From contig NZ_VKDE01000020.1 of assembly GCF_007097485.1 (NCBI RefSeq), forward strand, positions 1 through 64,000: a DNA stretch of 64,000 nucleotides, read 5' to 3'. Both the position numbers and the translations under genes were made by a program. Shown one piece after another: positions 42,796 through 51,495 of this stretch; the stretch's first letter is position 1, and every line of letters begins with the position of its first letter. The notes under the pieces were generated by a model. That model was not told the origin of the DNA. It did not search any database and worked only from the letters and a program-made list of their open reading frames with translations. Source of the DNA: Carboxylicivirga sp. M1479 (lineage in GTDB: Bacteria; Bacteroidota; Bacteroidia; Bacteroidales; Marinilabiliaceae).

Positions 42796-42797
42796 CT

Positions 42798-44156
42798 CTA
42801 TTCTATTCCGTGTTTTTTAAGCTTTCGATTGAGAGCTTGCCGTGTAATATTGAGCTTTTCAGCAGTATGGGTTTTATTATGACTACAGGCTTTCATCGCC
42901 TTCAGAATAGTTTCCTTCTCCACGGTTTCCAAGCTATAATCATACCCATCACCAATGCCATTATTAGTCTGTTCGGTAAAATTTAAATGCTGTGCTTTTA
43001 TTACATTAGAGTCACACATTAATATGGCACGTTCAATTAAGTTTTTAAGCTCTCGAATATTCCCAGGATAATGATGATTTACCAACAAATTCATTGCTTT
43101 TGAGTGCATACTAACAATTCCTTTGCTATGAGTCTCGGAAAACAACCGAACAAAATGATTTACTAAAACAGGAATATCTTCATTTCGCTCACGCAATGGG
43201 GGAATATGAATATGAAAGGAATTTAATCGATGGTACAAGTCTAAACGAAACTGACCATCTTCAATCATTTTTTTCAAATCCTTATTCGTGGCACACACAA
43301 TTCGCGTATCAACATTAATAACATCATGTGATCCAATCCGTGTTACTTTACGCTCATCTAAAACTCGCAGCAACTTAGATTGCAAAGCCAAATTCATATC
43401 TCCAATTTCATCAAGAAATAAGGTTCCTCCGTTAGCTCTCTCAAACCACCCTTCATGATTCGCTAAAGCACCTGTAAAAGCACCTTTTTGATAGCCAAAA
43501 AATTCACTCTCAAATAAAGAATCCGGTATGGCAGTACAATTAACTGGATAAAATGGTGTACCACTTCTCTCACTCATACTATGAATACCGCGTGCAATCA
43601 ACTCCTTACCACTACCACTTTCTCCTGTTATCATTACGGAGGTTGCATCTGCTTGCGCTACCCTTTTCATTAAGGTATTTATTTCTTTAATCGACTGACT
43701 AACACCTATAAACTCGATCCCCCAATGTGCTTCAAACTTTTTTCTAGACTCCTCTAATTGACGATCAGCCACATAGTTTTTAACACGAAACTGCTTATAA
43801 CTCTCACACTTTTCAATTGCAGCCCTTATATCTTTAGCTCTAAATGGTTTTTCAATATAATCGCGAACACCTAACTTAACAGATGCAATGGCATTTTTAA
43901 CACTGGCTTGCCCTGTAATTATAATCCCTTCAATATCAACATATCGCTCTTTAAGGTCTTGAAAAATAGACAAGCCATCTTTACCAGCCAGATTTATATC
44001 GAGAATAGCTAACTTGGGAGTACGCTCCAGCTTGGTAGCAACAAATTGATCCCACGACTCAAAAGCGCAAACTTCAACACCATCAAGCAAAATACTTTCC
44101 TTAATCTCTTGCCTAAGCTCTACTTCATCCTCAAATAGCAATATTGAATATTTCAT
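42798..44156 (-). CDS. NtrC-family sigma-54-dependent response regulator
   Basis: This 452-residue protein has three domains. The receiver (1-120) has acidic pair Glu9-Asp10, phospho-acceptor Asp53 (AILDINLAGKDG) and Lys103. The AAA+ domain (about 148-385) has Walker A GESGSGKE at 178-185 and the sigma-54 contact loop GAFTGA at 225-230, with Walker B near GGTLFLDEIGDM. A Fis-type HTH (about 410-452, ending TRQALNRKLKKHGIE) binds DNA. It should activate sigma-54 promoters when phosphorylated, most likely by the kinase just upstream. The curli unit begins 449 bases downstream, with a matching promoter. Confidence 0.95.
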   Translation of the reverse strand: MKYSILLFEDEVELRQEIKESILLDGVEVCAFESWDQFVATKLERTPKLAILDINLAGKDGLSIFQDLKERYVDIEGIIITGQASVKNAIASVKLGVRDYIEKPFRAKDIRAAIEKCESYKQFRVKNYVADRQLEESRKKFEAHWGIEFIGVSQSIKEINTLMKRVAQADATSVMITGESGSGKELIARGIHSMSERSGTPFYPVNCTAIPDSLFESEFFGYQKGAFTGALANHEGWFERANGGTLFLDEIGDMNLALQSKLLRVLDERKVTRIGSHDVINVDTRIVCATNKDLKKMIEDGQFRLDLYHRLNSFHIHIPPLRERNEDIPVLVNHFVRLFSETHSKGIVSMHSKAMNLLVNHHYPGNIRELKNLIERAILMCDSNVIKAQHLNFTEQTNNGIGDGYDYSLETVEKETILKAMKACSHNKTHTAEKLNITRQALNRKLKKHGIE

Positions 44157-44170
44157 GTGATTATATTTTG

Positions 44171-44252
44171 TTTTTTATTGCCACATGGAACTCTCAAATA
44201 AATTTAATCATCCTCCTGTGTGAAAATTTAGATAATCAAATTTACATGGTCA
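44171..44252 (+). repeat. dispersed repeat, copy C
   Basis: It carries the 20-mer shared with copy B (44186-44205) and the second shared block at 44210-44251 (form ATCCTCCTGTGTGAAAATTTAGATAATCAAA). The block spacing is about 47 bases shorter than in copy B. It lies just upstream of the response-regulator start, in the gap between the kinase and regulator genes. Confidence 0.6.
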
Positions 44253-44274
44253 TTTCATCTGTTTATAATTTTGT

Positions 44275-44336
44275 TTTAATTGCCATATGGAACTCGCCAA
44301 AATCATTTATTCTCATGGCTTGTTTCATAATAATCT
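44275..44336 (+). repeat. dispersed repeat, copy D
   Basis: It opens with TTTTAATTGCCATATGGAAC, like copy C (TTTTTATTGCCACATGGAAC), and then follows the copy A version (exact 15-mer at 44288-44302 and the block at 44314-44335). Copies C and D are direct repeats about 102 bases apart and fill most of the 299-base gap 44157-44455, which has no gene. Confidence 0.6.
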
Positions 44337-44455
44337 AGCAATTACCAGTCATCGCTTTATCACTTCACATTGCAAATCTTCTTTTTACTCTTTGGCGACA
44401 ATATTCTTAATGATAAAATTTAACTGGTTATGGTTCGTTGATTTGCTTAGTATAA

Positions 44456-45928
44456 TTACTGATCAATTTCTTTAATCATAGGGAACGAGAGTGTTGTTTT
44501 AAAATATTTTCCATAAATAGAGTCAACACTTAGTGCCCCATTCATTTTACGCATGAGATTGTTAATAATAAACAAGCCTAAACCCGTTCCGCCGATATCC
44601 TTTTTTGTTGTGAAGAATGGCTTGAAAACATTCTCAACATCTTCACTTTTAACGCCCAAGCCATTATCGATAAAAACAATCTTTATTAAATCATCTTCAA
44701 TCTTAAATACAACTTTAAGCTTTGGCTTAAATCCTGATTCTGCAGCTTTTTTCAGCTGTAAAGACTGCAAACTGTTGGTTAGAAGATTTACAAAAACCTG
44801 TTCTAATTCATTCTCCGAACCATTGATCTTAATGTCATCCAAATGACTTACGACCAAAATTAAGCCATCAACTTGCATATACCTGACATCTTCTAAAGCA
44901 CAATTCAGCACCTTACGAACATTCACAAGGTCATCTCTACGATCTGGCACTGTTGAAAATAATTTCATCTCATCAATAATACCTCGCATACGAGAAATTT
45001 GCCTTTGAATCTGCTCTGTCTTTGACATTAAATAGGCCTCATCAACTTCCCCTCTACTCCAACGATCAATCATATTATCAATCTTCAGGCTTAAATGCGT
45101 TAAGGGCTGATTAAGCTCGTGGAAAATACCAGAAGCTATTTCGCCCAAGGATTCCAAGCGGTTTTTCTGAAGAAGTTTTATTTCATAGGATTTATTGATT
45201 TCAAACTCATCCTGCACCTGCTTTCTTAATTCCTGATTCTGATCTTCTAAATTTTGTTGAACCTCGATGAACTGCGTTAAGTCTTTTATGGCAGCTAAGT
45301 ATAACTTATCATTCGTCAGCTCTAAGGGTATCAAGTTCAATAAAAACGTTTGATTATTCTCAGTTCCTTTAAAATGGCAAAGCACTGCTCTACTGTTAGC
45401 ATCAGACTCAGTCATTTTTAAATAATCAAACTTCTCTGGAGAAAGTACATTCGTTTTTATAACGTCCTGAATATACACCGGCATTACAACTACAGGACTA
45501 TCAATAAAGAAATCAATAAACAAGCGGTTAAAACGACTTATTTCGCCGTCTTTTTTAACAATCGCAATAGGATAAGGCAGCTTATCAATTGAAATACTCC
45601 CTTTTAACTTATCCTGCGGCTTTATATTTCCTTTTATTTCACACGCTCCGCCTTCATTCAAAACAAAAGAACACTCAACAAGGGCTAACTGACCTTTAAC
45701 ACAAATTGTTAGGTCCTTAACAAAAGGCCCATCCTCACTCTTCAGAAACTCCTTGTACATATCTAACAAAGCAGGCACAAGCTTTGCACTCCTTTGCTCA
45801 TCAGGGATGGCAGAACACCAAGGTACATTCTCTCGAATAGAAGACATTTTTCCATTATTATCAATTATATAATAGAATGCTTCCAAGGGGAACGATTCGG
45901 CACTAATTAAGTGATCATTTAGATACAT
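44456..45928 (-). CDS. soluble sensor histidine kinase, partner of the NtrC-type regulator
   Basis: This 490-residue protein has no membrane helix. Two PAS-like regions are suggested at about residues 10-100 and 112-222 (the second with IAIVKKDGEISRFNRLFIDF), then a coiled coil (about 223-258, Gln/Glu-rich). The kinase core has the H-box GIFHELNQPLTHLSLK with His270, the N-box NELEQVFVNLLTNSLQSL, and G boxes FIDNGLGV and GGTGLGLFIINNLM. It resembles NtrB/AtoS-type kinases that work with sigma-54 activators. It lies upstream of the regulator gene in the same direction, with 299 bases between. The signal sensed is unknown. Confidence 0.92.
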   Translation of the reverse strand: MYLNDHLISAESFPLEAFYYIIDNNGKMSSIRENVPWCSAIPDEQRSAKLVPALLDMYKEFLKSEDGPFVKDLTICVKGQLALVECSFVLNEGGACEIKGNIKPQDKLKGSISIDKLPYPIAIVKKDGEISRFNRLFIDFFIDSPVVVMPVYIQDVIKTNVLSPEKFDYLKMTESDANSRAVLCHFKGTENNQTFLLNLIPLELTNDKLYLAAIKDLTQFIEVQQNLEDQNQELRKQVQDEFEINKSYEIKLLQKNRLESLGEIASGIFHELNQPLTHLSLKIDNMIDRWSRGEVDEAYLMSKTEQIQRQISRMRGIIDEMKLFSTVPDRRDDLVNVRKVLNCALEDVRYMQVDGLILVVSHLDDIKINGSENELEQVFVNLLTNSLQSLQLKKAAESGFKPKLKVVFKIEDDLIKIVFIDNGLGVKSEDVENVFKPFFTTKKDIGGTGLGLFIINNLMRKMNGALSVDSIYGKYFKTTLSFPMIKEIDQ

Positions 45929-46083
45929 ACAAATAACATCATCTGTTCATTGAACAAATAAAAGTATGTCGAATAAATTAATAATACAGGAAAAATTGAT
46001 TTACGGCTACTTTCCTAAGACTATCGTAGAATTTTCTTAGACAAACAATCAATCTAAAGGTACTTAATAATAACTAAAGCTCT

Positions 46084-46572
46084 CTAAAATGGCAATTGCT
46101 TAACCCAGTTTCGAATTCTTGAATCGGACAAATCAGGCTCATTATCTTCATCTAAAGCCAGACCAACAAATTCCTCTCCGATTACGGCTTCCGATTCTGA
46201 GAAATCATATCCTTCGATAGAGGTTTTTCCTACGACATTCCAGCCTTTATCAACCAGCAACTGATATAACTTACCCATTCCATTACAGAAAGTATCCGGA
46301 TAAGTATGCTGATCTCCCAAGCCAAAGAGTGCAAAGGTTTTTTGCGACATATCCAAAGACAACAAAAGGTCAACAAACAACTCAAAATCATCTTGTAAAT
46401 TACCTATACCCCAAGTTGATGTGCCTAATATCAAATGATCATATTTGAGCAACTGACTTCCCAATAAGTCATTAACAGGAAGACAATCGGCATGAGGTAA
46501 TTCCTTACTGATTTTTTCAGCAATAAACTGTGTATTACCAAGAGAAGAACCAAATAAAATTGCTGTTTGCAT
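46084..46572 (-). CDS. fldA: flavodoxin
   Basis: This 162-residue protein is a long-chain flavodoxin. The FMN phosphate loop is LFGSSLGNTQFIAEKI near residues 6-21 (usual form GSxTGNT; here SSLGNT). The isoalloxazine loops are STWGIGNLQDDFELF near 52-66 and FGLGDQHTYPDTFCNGMG near 84-101. It ferries low-potential electrons and often replaces ferredoxin under iron limitation. It stands alone between the histidine kinase and the methyltransferase; a CTAAGA/TCTTAG hairpin (46015-46040) past the stop may terminate it. Confidence 0.93.
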   Translation of the reverse strand: MQTAILFGSSLGNTQFIAEKISKELPHADCLPVNDLLGSQLLKYDHLILGTSTWGIGNLQDDFELFVDLLLSLDMSQKTFALFGLGDQHTYPDTFCNGMGKLYQLLVDKGWNVVGKTSIEGYDFSESEAVIGEEFVGLALDEDNEPDLSDSRIRNWVKQLPF

Positions 46573-46629
46573 ATTTTCAAATATTATGTCGCATTTAGAT
46601 ATTGAAACACCAATCTGCTAAAAAGGTTC

Positions 46630-47274
46630 TTATTTTTTACGAATCATAAAGATACCATCTCTAAAAGGTAGAATCACTTTCTCTACCCGGGCATCATTTT
46701 TAACCATTTTATTAAAGGCCAATATCTCTTGAGTATAAGCATCATTCGGCGGTACTTCCTGAACAACCTTGCCATCCCAAAGGATATTATCAGCCAAAAT
46801 ATAGCCTCCATTATTTAACTTATCCAGCACCAAATCGTAATAAGCACTATACTGTCGTTTATCTCCATCCATAAACACCAGGTCATACTTCTTATCCAAG
46901 TGGGGAATTACATCAAGAGCACTGCCAATATGCAGGTTAATGACTTGCTGCATTTCTGCTTTTTCAATAAAGGAACGAATAAATGGTTCATTTTCATCAT
47001 TTAGCTCAATGGTGTCAATACACGCATCCTTATTGTTCATCCCCAAAGACATACTAATAGCCGAATATCCAGTAAATGTGCCTATTTCCAACACATTTAC
47101 AGGCTTAATCATTTGACAAAGCATTTTTAGAATTTGGCCTTGTAAATGCCCGCTTAACATGCGAGGCTGTAACATTTTTATATGCGTTTGCCTATTCAAC
47201 TCTTTTAACAACTCATGCTCCTCGTCAATGTGCTCCAGTATGTATTGCTCCAGGTCGATTGATAAATTAGTCAT
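46630..47274 (-). CDS. class I SAM-dependent O-methyltransferase
   Basis: This 214-residue protein is of the caffeoyl-CoA/catechol O-methyltransferase-like family (methyltransf_3). The SAM motif I is VLEIGTFTGYSAISM near residues 61-75; then DTIELNDEN, the metal-binding DLVFMDGDKRQYSAYYD near 132-148 and GGYILADNILWDGKV near 157-171. In bacteria these methylate catechol-like or tRNA hydroxyl substrates (TrmR is one relative); the substrate here is unknown. It lies 2 bases after the M16 peptidase gene in the same direction, so they form one operon. Confidence 0.9.
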   Translation of the reverse strand: MTNLSIDLEQYILEHIDEEHELLKELNRQTHIKMLQPRMLSGHLQGQILKMLCQMIKPVNVLEIGTFTGYSAISMSLGMNNKDACIDTIELNDENEPFIRSFIEKAEMQQVINLHIGSALDVIPHLDKKYDLVFMDGDKRQYSAYYDLVLDKLNNGGYILADNILWDGKVVQEVPPNDAYTQEILAFNKMVKNDARVEKVILPFRDGIFMIRKK

Positions 47275-47276
47275 GA

Positions 47277-48497
47277 CTACTTATAAATTAAATATGATAG
47301 TTTGTTAGGGTTAAATATTTCGTTGGCCACATCCTGTAAATCCTGAGCAGTGATGCTATCAATTTTTCGATACACATCTTCCAATGGATCAACTTGATTG
47401 TACAGCAAGTAACTTTTTCCGATGGCCAACATTAAGTTTTCACGATTATCATTTGAAATGGCTATTTGACCTTTCATTTGCCTCATTGCTTTATGCAACT
47501 GCAGGCTACCCAACTGTTTGTCGCGAAGATTTTTCAACTCACGATCGATGATATTAAATGATCGAATCAGGTTCTCTTCATCCGTTCCGAAGTAAATATT
47601 AAAAACGCCTGTTCCATAATAAGGCACATAGCTAGATTCAACATTATAAGCTATTCCATTCTTCTCACGCAAGGATAAGTTGAGCCTTGAATTCATACCT
47701 GGCCCACCCAATAAATTATTTAACAAATGAAGATGCAAACGCTTATCGTGCTTAAAGTCATAAGCCACATTCCCCATAATCACATGACACTGATGTGTAT
47801 CCTTTTCGAAAGTTTGGGACTCGGGAACATATGTTTTTACTGGCGGACGCTTATAGGATCTTACATTCTCCTCAACCTGTCCAAAATATTTTTCAAGCCA
47901 CTTGATAATCTTTTTAAAGGACACATCCCCAACAGTACAAAAAACCATTTGATCGGTATTGTAGTTCTTTTTCATGAACTGACGGATCATGGCTTCATCA
48001 AACTTCTTTAATTGCTGTTCGGTGCCTAAGATATTTCGCCCCATGGGGTCATTCTTAAACAGCATCTCTTCAAATTCATCAAAAATAAGCTCTGCAGGAC
48101 TATCTTTATATGAGTTTATTTCATCTACAATAACTTCTTTTTCTTTGGCCAATTCCTTTTCCGGGAAAACAGAATTAAAGGTTATATCATGAATTAACTC
48201 AATGGCTCTTTCAAAATCTTCTTTTAAGAAAGAAGCATAAATACAGGTCTCTTCCTTGGTGGTATATGCATTTAACTCTCCACCCACATCATCTAATCGA
48301 CTTAAAACATGGTAAGCTTTTCGCTTTTTTGTGCCTTTAAAAATAACATGCTCGATAAAATGTGCCATACCGTGCTCCTCCACTTCTTCGTCACGAGAAC
48401 CCGTATTAATTGTCAGACCACAATAAGCTACAGCCGACTTATCTTGCTTATGAATGATGCGAATGCCATTTGGCAGAGTATGTATTTGATATTCCAT
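47277..48497 (-). CDS. M16 family zinc peptidase (processing-peptidase type)
   Basis: This 406-residue cytoplasmic peptidase has no signal peptide. It carries the inverted zinc motif HFIEH at about residues 46-50 within GMAHFIEHVIFKGTKKR, and the later Glu in the EKEVIVDEINSYKDSP region. It is of the PqqL/YmxG (mitochondrial processing peptidase-like) short class, which works as a dimer. The C-terminal half has SRLNLSLREKNGIAYNVES. ATG 48497 is preferred; an in-frame TTG at 48518 would add seven residues. A TATTTTTG promoter box lies 19 bases upstream. Confidence 0.92.
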   Translation of the reverse strand: MEYQIHTLPNGIRIIHKQDKSAVAYCGLTINTGSRDEEVEEHGMAHFIEHVIFKGTKKRKAYHVLSRLDDVGGELNAYTTKEETCIYASFLKEDFERAIELIHDITFNSVFPEKELAKEKEVIVDEINSYKDSPAELIFDEFEEMLFKNDPMGRNILGTEQQLKKFDEAMIRQFMKKNYNTDQMVFCTVGDVSFKKIIKWLEKYFGQVEENVRSYKRPPVKTYVPESQTFEKDTHQCHVIMGNVAYDFKHDKRLHLHLLNNLLGGPGMNSRLNLSLREKNGIAYNVESSYVPYYGTGVFNIYFGTDEENLIRSFNIIDRELKNLRDKQLGSLQLHKAMRQMKGQIAISNDNRENLMLAIGKSYLLYNQVDPLEDVYRKIDSITAQDLQDVANEIFNPNKLSYLIYK

Positions 48498-48515
48498 TAA
48501 TTTTTTTTGAGGGTG

Positions 48516-48523
48516 CAAAAATA
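48516..48523 (-). promoter_or_regulatory. -7 promoter box for the M16 peptidase/methyltransferase operon
   Basis: The minus strand reads TATTTTTG, matching TAnnTTTG, just upstream of the ATG at 48497. If used as placed, the leader is about 10-12 bases. Confidence 0.4.
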
Positions 48524-48586
48524 CTAAACATCAGGCAAATTCACACACTTGACAAAAAAAAGCAACACTAAAATTTAAAAAATATT

Positions 48587-48616
48587 TTTGCGGTCTAAAA
48601 TCTTTGCCTATATTTG
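48587..48616 (+). promoter_or_regulatory. Bacteroidota promoter (-33/-7) of the tRNA-Phe genes
   Basis: TTTG at 48587-48590 and TATATTTG at 48609-48616 are separated by 18 bases, an almost ideal TTTG-N19-TAnnTTTG promoter. It lies about 60 bases upstream of the first tRNA-Phe. Confidence 0.75.
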
Positions 48617-48676
48617 CACCGCATTTCGGAGGAAATGTTGCTAAAAGCCCCAATACGTGGGGTGTTTGCGAAGATT

Positions 48677-48752
<76 letters not shown>

Positions 48753-48776
48753 GTCATAAGGCTGATTTTAGGGTTT

Positions 48777-48806
48777 ATTAATAAGCTGTGGGGACAGCTT
48801 ATTAAT
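48777..48806 (+). other. perfect 13-bp hairpin between the two tRNA-Phe genes
   Basis: ATTAATAAGCTGT (48777-48789) pairs perfectly with ACAGCTTATTAAT (48794-48806) around a GGGG loop. There is no U-run after it, so it is more likely a processing or stability element than a terminator. Confidence 0.7.
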
Positions 48807-48859
48807 CCAAGGGTAAAGGGTTATTGTTTATGTTATTTTTACTTCGGTGAAAGTAACTG

Positions 48860-48932
48860 GGTGCCATAGCTCAGTTGGTAGAGCAATGGACTGAAAATCC
48901 ATGTGTCCCTGGTTCGATTCCAGGTGGCACCA
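48860..48932 (+). tRNA. tRNA-Phe (GAA), copy 2
   Basis: It is identical to copy 1 except for one anticodon-stem pair: the stem is ATGGA/TCCAT here instead of ACGGA/TCCGT, so a C-G pair became T-A with pairing kept. After the discriminator A the sequence is CCCA, so CCA is not encoded precisely and must be added or trimmed. Confidence 0.97.
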
Positions 48933-48944
48933 CCCAAGCAATAG

Positions 48945-48977
48945 AAAAGGGAGTAACGAAAGTTATTCCCTTTTTTT
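48945..48977 (+). terminator. terminator after the tRNA-Phe pair
   Basis: AAAAGGGAGTAAC (48945-48957) pairs with GTTATTCCCTTTT (48962-48974), one G-T wobble, capped by a GAAA (GNRA) loop and followed by Ts. Confidence 0.9.
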
Positions 48978-49033
48978 GTATCTAAAAATTCATCATTGAT
49001 TAGGATCAGAAGGATCAGAACCAAATTCTGGGT

Positions 49034-49342
49034 CTAGGCATAAATTTTACAGAGTCTATACAGGAAAAACTTCACATCGCTCACACCTCTAAACTGCCGA
49101 CGAAATTCTTTGATTTTAGCATTAAATGATTCTGCGGCTGCATTGGTGCTTCTGCCATTAAAATAATTGATAATGGTATCGCGATGCGCTTCAAAGGTGC
49201 GTCTTATTGTGGTAAAAGCATCTTGAATCAGATCTCGTTTAATTATAATTTGATTGGTATCACACAAATTAAACTCCAAGCTTTCTTCGGTACTTCTTTG
49301 ATGCTTGGTTGGGTCTTCATCGGGTCTGCTTCGTACCTGCAT
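49034..49342 (-). pseudogene. 3' fragment of a DDE transposase (ISL3-like, Bacteroidota type)
   Basis: About 100 residues remain. The C-terminal block TIINYFNGRSTNAAAESFNA and FRRQFRGVSDVKFFLYRLCKIYA-type ending are the typical end of Bacteroidota ISL3-like transposases, with the 'R-S-T-N-AAAESFN-KIK' motif that includes the last catalytic acidic residue. The N-terminal three quarters are missing. The sequence before it (49331-49352) has an 11-base tandem repeat, TCGTACCTGCA twice, and the stretch to 49483 holds no intact gene. This is a dead insertion-sequence remnant. No inverted repeats or target duplication can be defined. Confidence 0.75.
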
Positions 49343-49483
49343 CGTACCTGCATCGGTACAACTACGCTCCCAGCGAGGTTATACCGGAGCAGACCACTAA
49401 ATGGTACGGAGCAGTTAGTACGTAAGGGCGACACACCCAACTACAACAACCACTATTAGGATAACAATAAACATTTTGAAGTT

Positions 49484-50551
49484 CTACTCGATGCGGATAC
49501 CATCATTCGCTGTATTATAAATTGCTGCTTCATCAAAAGAGGTCATTTTATTTAACATCGCTACAGAACCTTTAATTATCGAATAGGCAACAGCCGATCC
49601 AGTACCTTCTCCTAATCGAAATCCAAGATCAAGAATGGGCTCTCCCTGAAGAAAATCAACCATTTTCTTGTGCCCCTGCTCCTGCGACTGGTGAGAAAAA
49701 AATGCATAATCAACCACCAAAGGATCAATAGCGTGCGCCACTAGCAAGGCTGAAGTTGTTATAAAACCATCGGTAATAATCAACATCTTTCTTGCCGCAG
49801 CCTCCAGCATACCTCCTGCTATCGTTGCGATTTCCAGGCCACCAAAGCGCGCTAAATTAACAATGGGATCATCACTTATTCCATGCTTCTGAATGGCTTC
49901 TTTTAACACTCTGGCTTTCTTCTTCACTCCTTCTACATTCAAGCCAGAGCCAGGCCCAACACATTCTTCTATTGGATAATTAGCAAAGACCGATAATAAT
50001 GCAGAAGCAGGAGAAGTATTACCAATACCCATCTCTCCAAAACCAACTACATTTGTGCCCTCCAAAGCCAAGCTAGCCACAATTTGTCTACCGTTTTCGA
50101 TAGCAAGCAAACACTCTTCAATTGTCATGGCTGGCTCGTGCAAAAAATTACGAGTCCCTTTTCGCACTTTGGCGTCAATCAAATTCGGATGCGGTTTAAA
50201 ATCAAAATCAACCCCAGCATCCACGACCTTTAGCTCAAAGCCATATTCACTGGAAAAGAGCCCAATGCCCCCACCTCCGTTTAGGAAATTCAAACACTGC
50301 TGCCATGTTATTTCAACAGGACAAGGACTAACTCCTTCTTCACAAATATGATGATCAGATGCCACCGTAAGCATACTTGGCTTGCTTAGCACCGGATTTA
50401 GCGAGCCTTGAATTAAACCTACGCGCTTGGCTATTTGCTCCATTTGTCCTAGCGATCCAATGGGTTTTGCTTTTTGATCAAGTTTATATTGTAAAGCCTC
50501 AGCCAATGACTCTTGAAGTGGCTCGACGTTAAGGTTATTTAATTTTATCAT
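49484..50551 (-). CDS. cobT: nicotinate-nucleotide--dimethylbenzimidazole phosphoribosyltransferase
   Basis: CobT makes alpha-ribazole phosphate for the lower ligand of cobalamin. The 355-residue length is normal. Visible motifs: KAKPIGSLGQMEQIA near the N-terminus, VASDHHICEEGVSPCP, the NFLNGGGGIGLF loop, GFGEMGIGNTSPASALLS near residues 170-187 and LDLGFRLGEGTGSAVAYSII near the C-terminus with the catalytic Glu. The start at 50551 overlaps the cbiB stop as TAATG; an in-frame ATG at 50569 is also possible. It is the last gene of the unit; the transposase remnant follows in the direction of transcription. Confidence 0.95.
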   Translation of the reverse strand: MIKLNNLNVEPLQESLAEALQYKLDQKAKPIGSLGQMEQIAKRVGLIQGSLNPVLSKPSMLTVASDHHICEEGVSPCPVEITWQQCLNFLNGGGGIGLFSSEYGFELKVVDAGVDFDFKPHPNLIDAKVRKGTRNFLHEPAMTIEECLLAIENGRQIVASLALEGTNVVGFGEMGIGNTSPASALLSVFANYPIEECVGPGSGLNVEGVKKKARVLKEAIQKHGISDDPIVNLARFGGLEIATIAGGMLEAAARKMLIITDGFITTSALLVAHAIDPLVVDYAFFSHQSQEQGHKKMVDFLQGEPILDLGFRLGEGTGSAVAYSIIKGSVAMLNKMTSFDEAAIYNTANDGIRIE

Positions 50552-51495
50552 TACGTTAGAGTTATCCATTTAATTGCGATACACAACAATACACTTACCA
50601 ATGTTACCAAATGATTGATACGTGCCGTTTTTTGCGCATCGTTCAGTATAATTTCACGATCACTATTCCCAATAAATGGTTTGTTGAGCACTTGCCCATG
50701 ATAAGTATTGGGCCCGCCAAAGCGTACATTTAAGATTCCGGCTAAAGCAGCCTCGGGAAAACCTGCATTTGGACTACTATGCTTATGACCATATTTGAAC
50801 ACAAAGCGAAAGCCATTTATGGAACCGCCCAGAACCACCATCAATAAGGCGGTAATGCGCGCAGGAATGTAATTAGCAATATCATCGATGTAAGCTGCTA
50901 TTTTCCCGAATAAGAAATACTGCTCATTTTTATAGCCTATCATTGAATCTAGTGTGTTAATCATTTTATAGGCCATCATACCAGGGATGCCCAACAACGC
51001 AAACCAGAAAATGGGCGCCACAACGCCATCACTTAAATTTTCAGCCATTGTTTCAAGACTTGCTTTTTTTATCTGTTGCTCTGTTAATTGCGAAGTATCA
51101 CGTCCAACTATTCGAGCCAATTGCTTACGCCCAGCTTCTAAGCCATCGTTATTTAAAACCTTAAAAACCGCGACTCCTTCCCTTATTAAAGTTCTATTGG
51201 CCAGGCCATAAAAAAAGAACAGACCAGTTAACAAACTGTACAAAGCAACCGAATGCAGCAAACTATAATGCATTAGCACTTGAAAAAACACAAAAACAAA
51301 ACCTATTAGTATTAAACTAACCAAGGCCCCTTTTATCAAGCGCCATCGCCCATAATTAAACTGATTATTTGAGCAAGTAATCATCCTACCAAAGTAAACA
51401 ATTGGGTGCGGCAAAGAAATGGGATCTCCAACTAGCAAATCAAGTATATATGCAATAAAAACGGCGATTATCAAGCCAATTACATGCTCTTCCAT
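50551..51495 (-). CDS. cbiB: adenosylcobinamide-phosphate synthase
   Basis: CbiB (CobD in Pseudomonas naming) joins aminopropanol phosphate to adenosylcobyric acid. It is a 314-residue integral membrane protein with about five hydrophobic helices. Family motifs: DLLVGDPISLPHPIVYFGR near residues 19-37, AENLSDGVVAPIFWFALLG near 150-168, KMINTLDSMIGYKNEQYFLFG near 176-196 and SPNAGFPEAALAGILNVRFGG near 236-256. Both ends overlap neighbours by one base as TAATG, so the operon is translationally coupled. Confidence 0.95.
   Translation of the reverse strand: MEEHVIGLIIAVFIAYILDLLVGDPISLPHPIVYFGRMITCSNNQFNYGRWRLIKGALVSLILIGFVFVFFQVLMHYSLLHSVALYSLLTGLFFFYGLANRTLIREGVAVFKVLNNDGLEAGRKQLARIVGRDTSQLTEQQIKKASLETMAENLSDGVVAPIFWFALLGIPGMMAYKMINTLDSMIGYKNEQYFLFGKIAAYIDDIANYIPARITALLMVVLGGSINGFRFVFKYGHKHSSPNAGFPEAALAGILNVRFGGPNTYHGQVLNKPFIGNSDREIILNDAQKTARINHLVTLVSVLLCIAIKWITLT

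Noticed and set aside
44180-44300. Dispersed repeat copies C and D as an integron attC pair
   Set aside because: No inverted core sites or folding symmetry typical of attC are visible, and there is no integrase gene in the window.
48839-49024. 61-codon minus-strand open frame near the second tRNA-Phe
   Set aside because: It is the complement of the tRNA gene and its terminator hairpin.
49184-49459. Forward-strand open frames across the transposase remnant
   Set aside because: They are antisense shadows of the transposase fragment and adjoining low-complexity DNA without a start context or family pattern.
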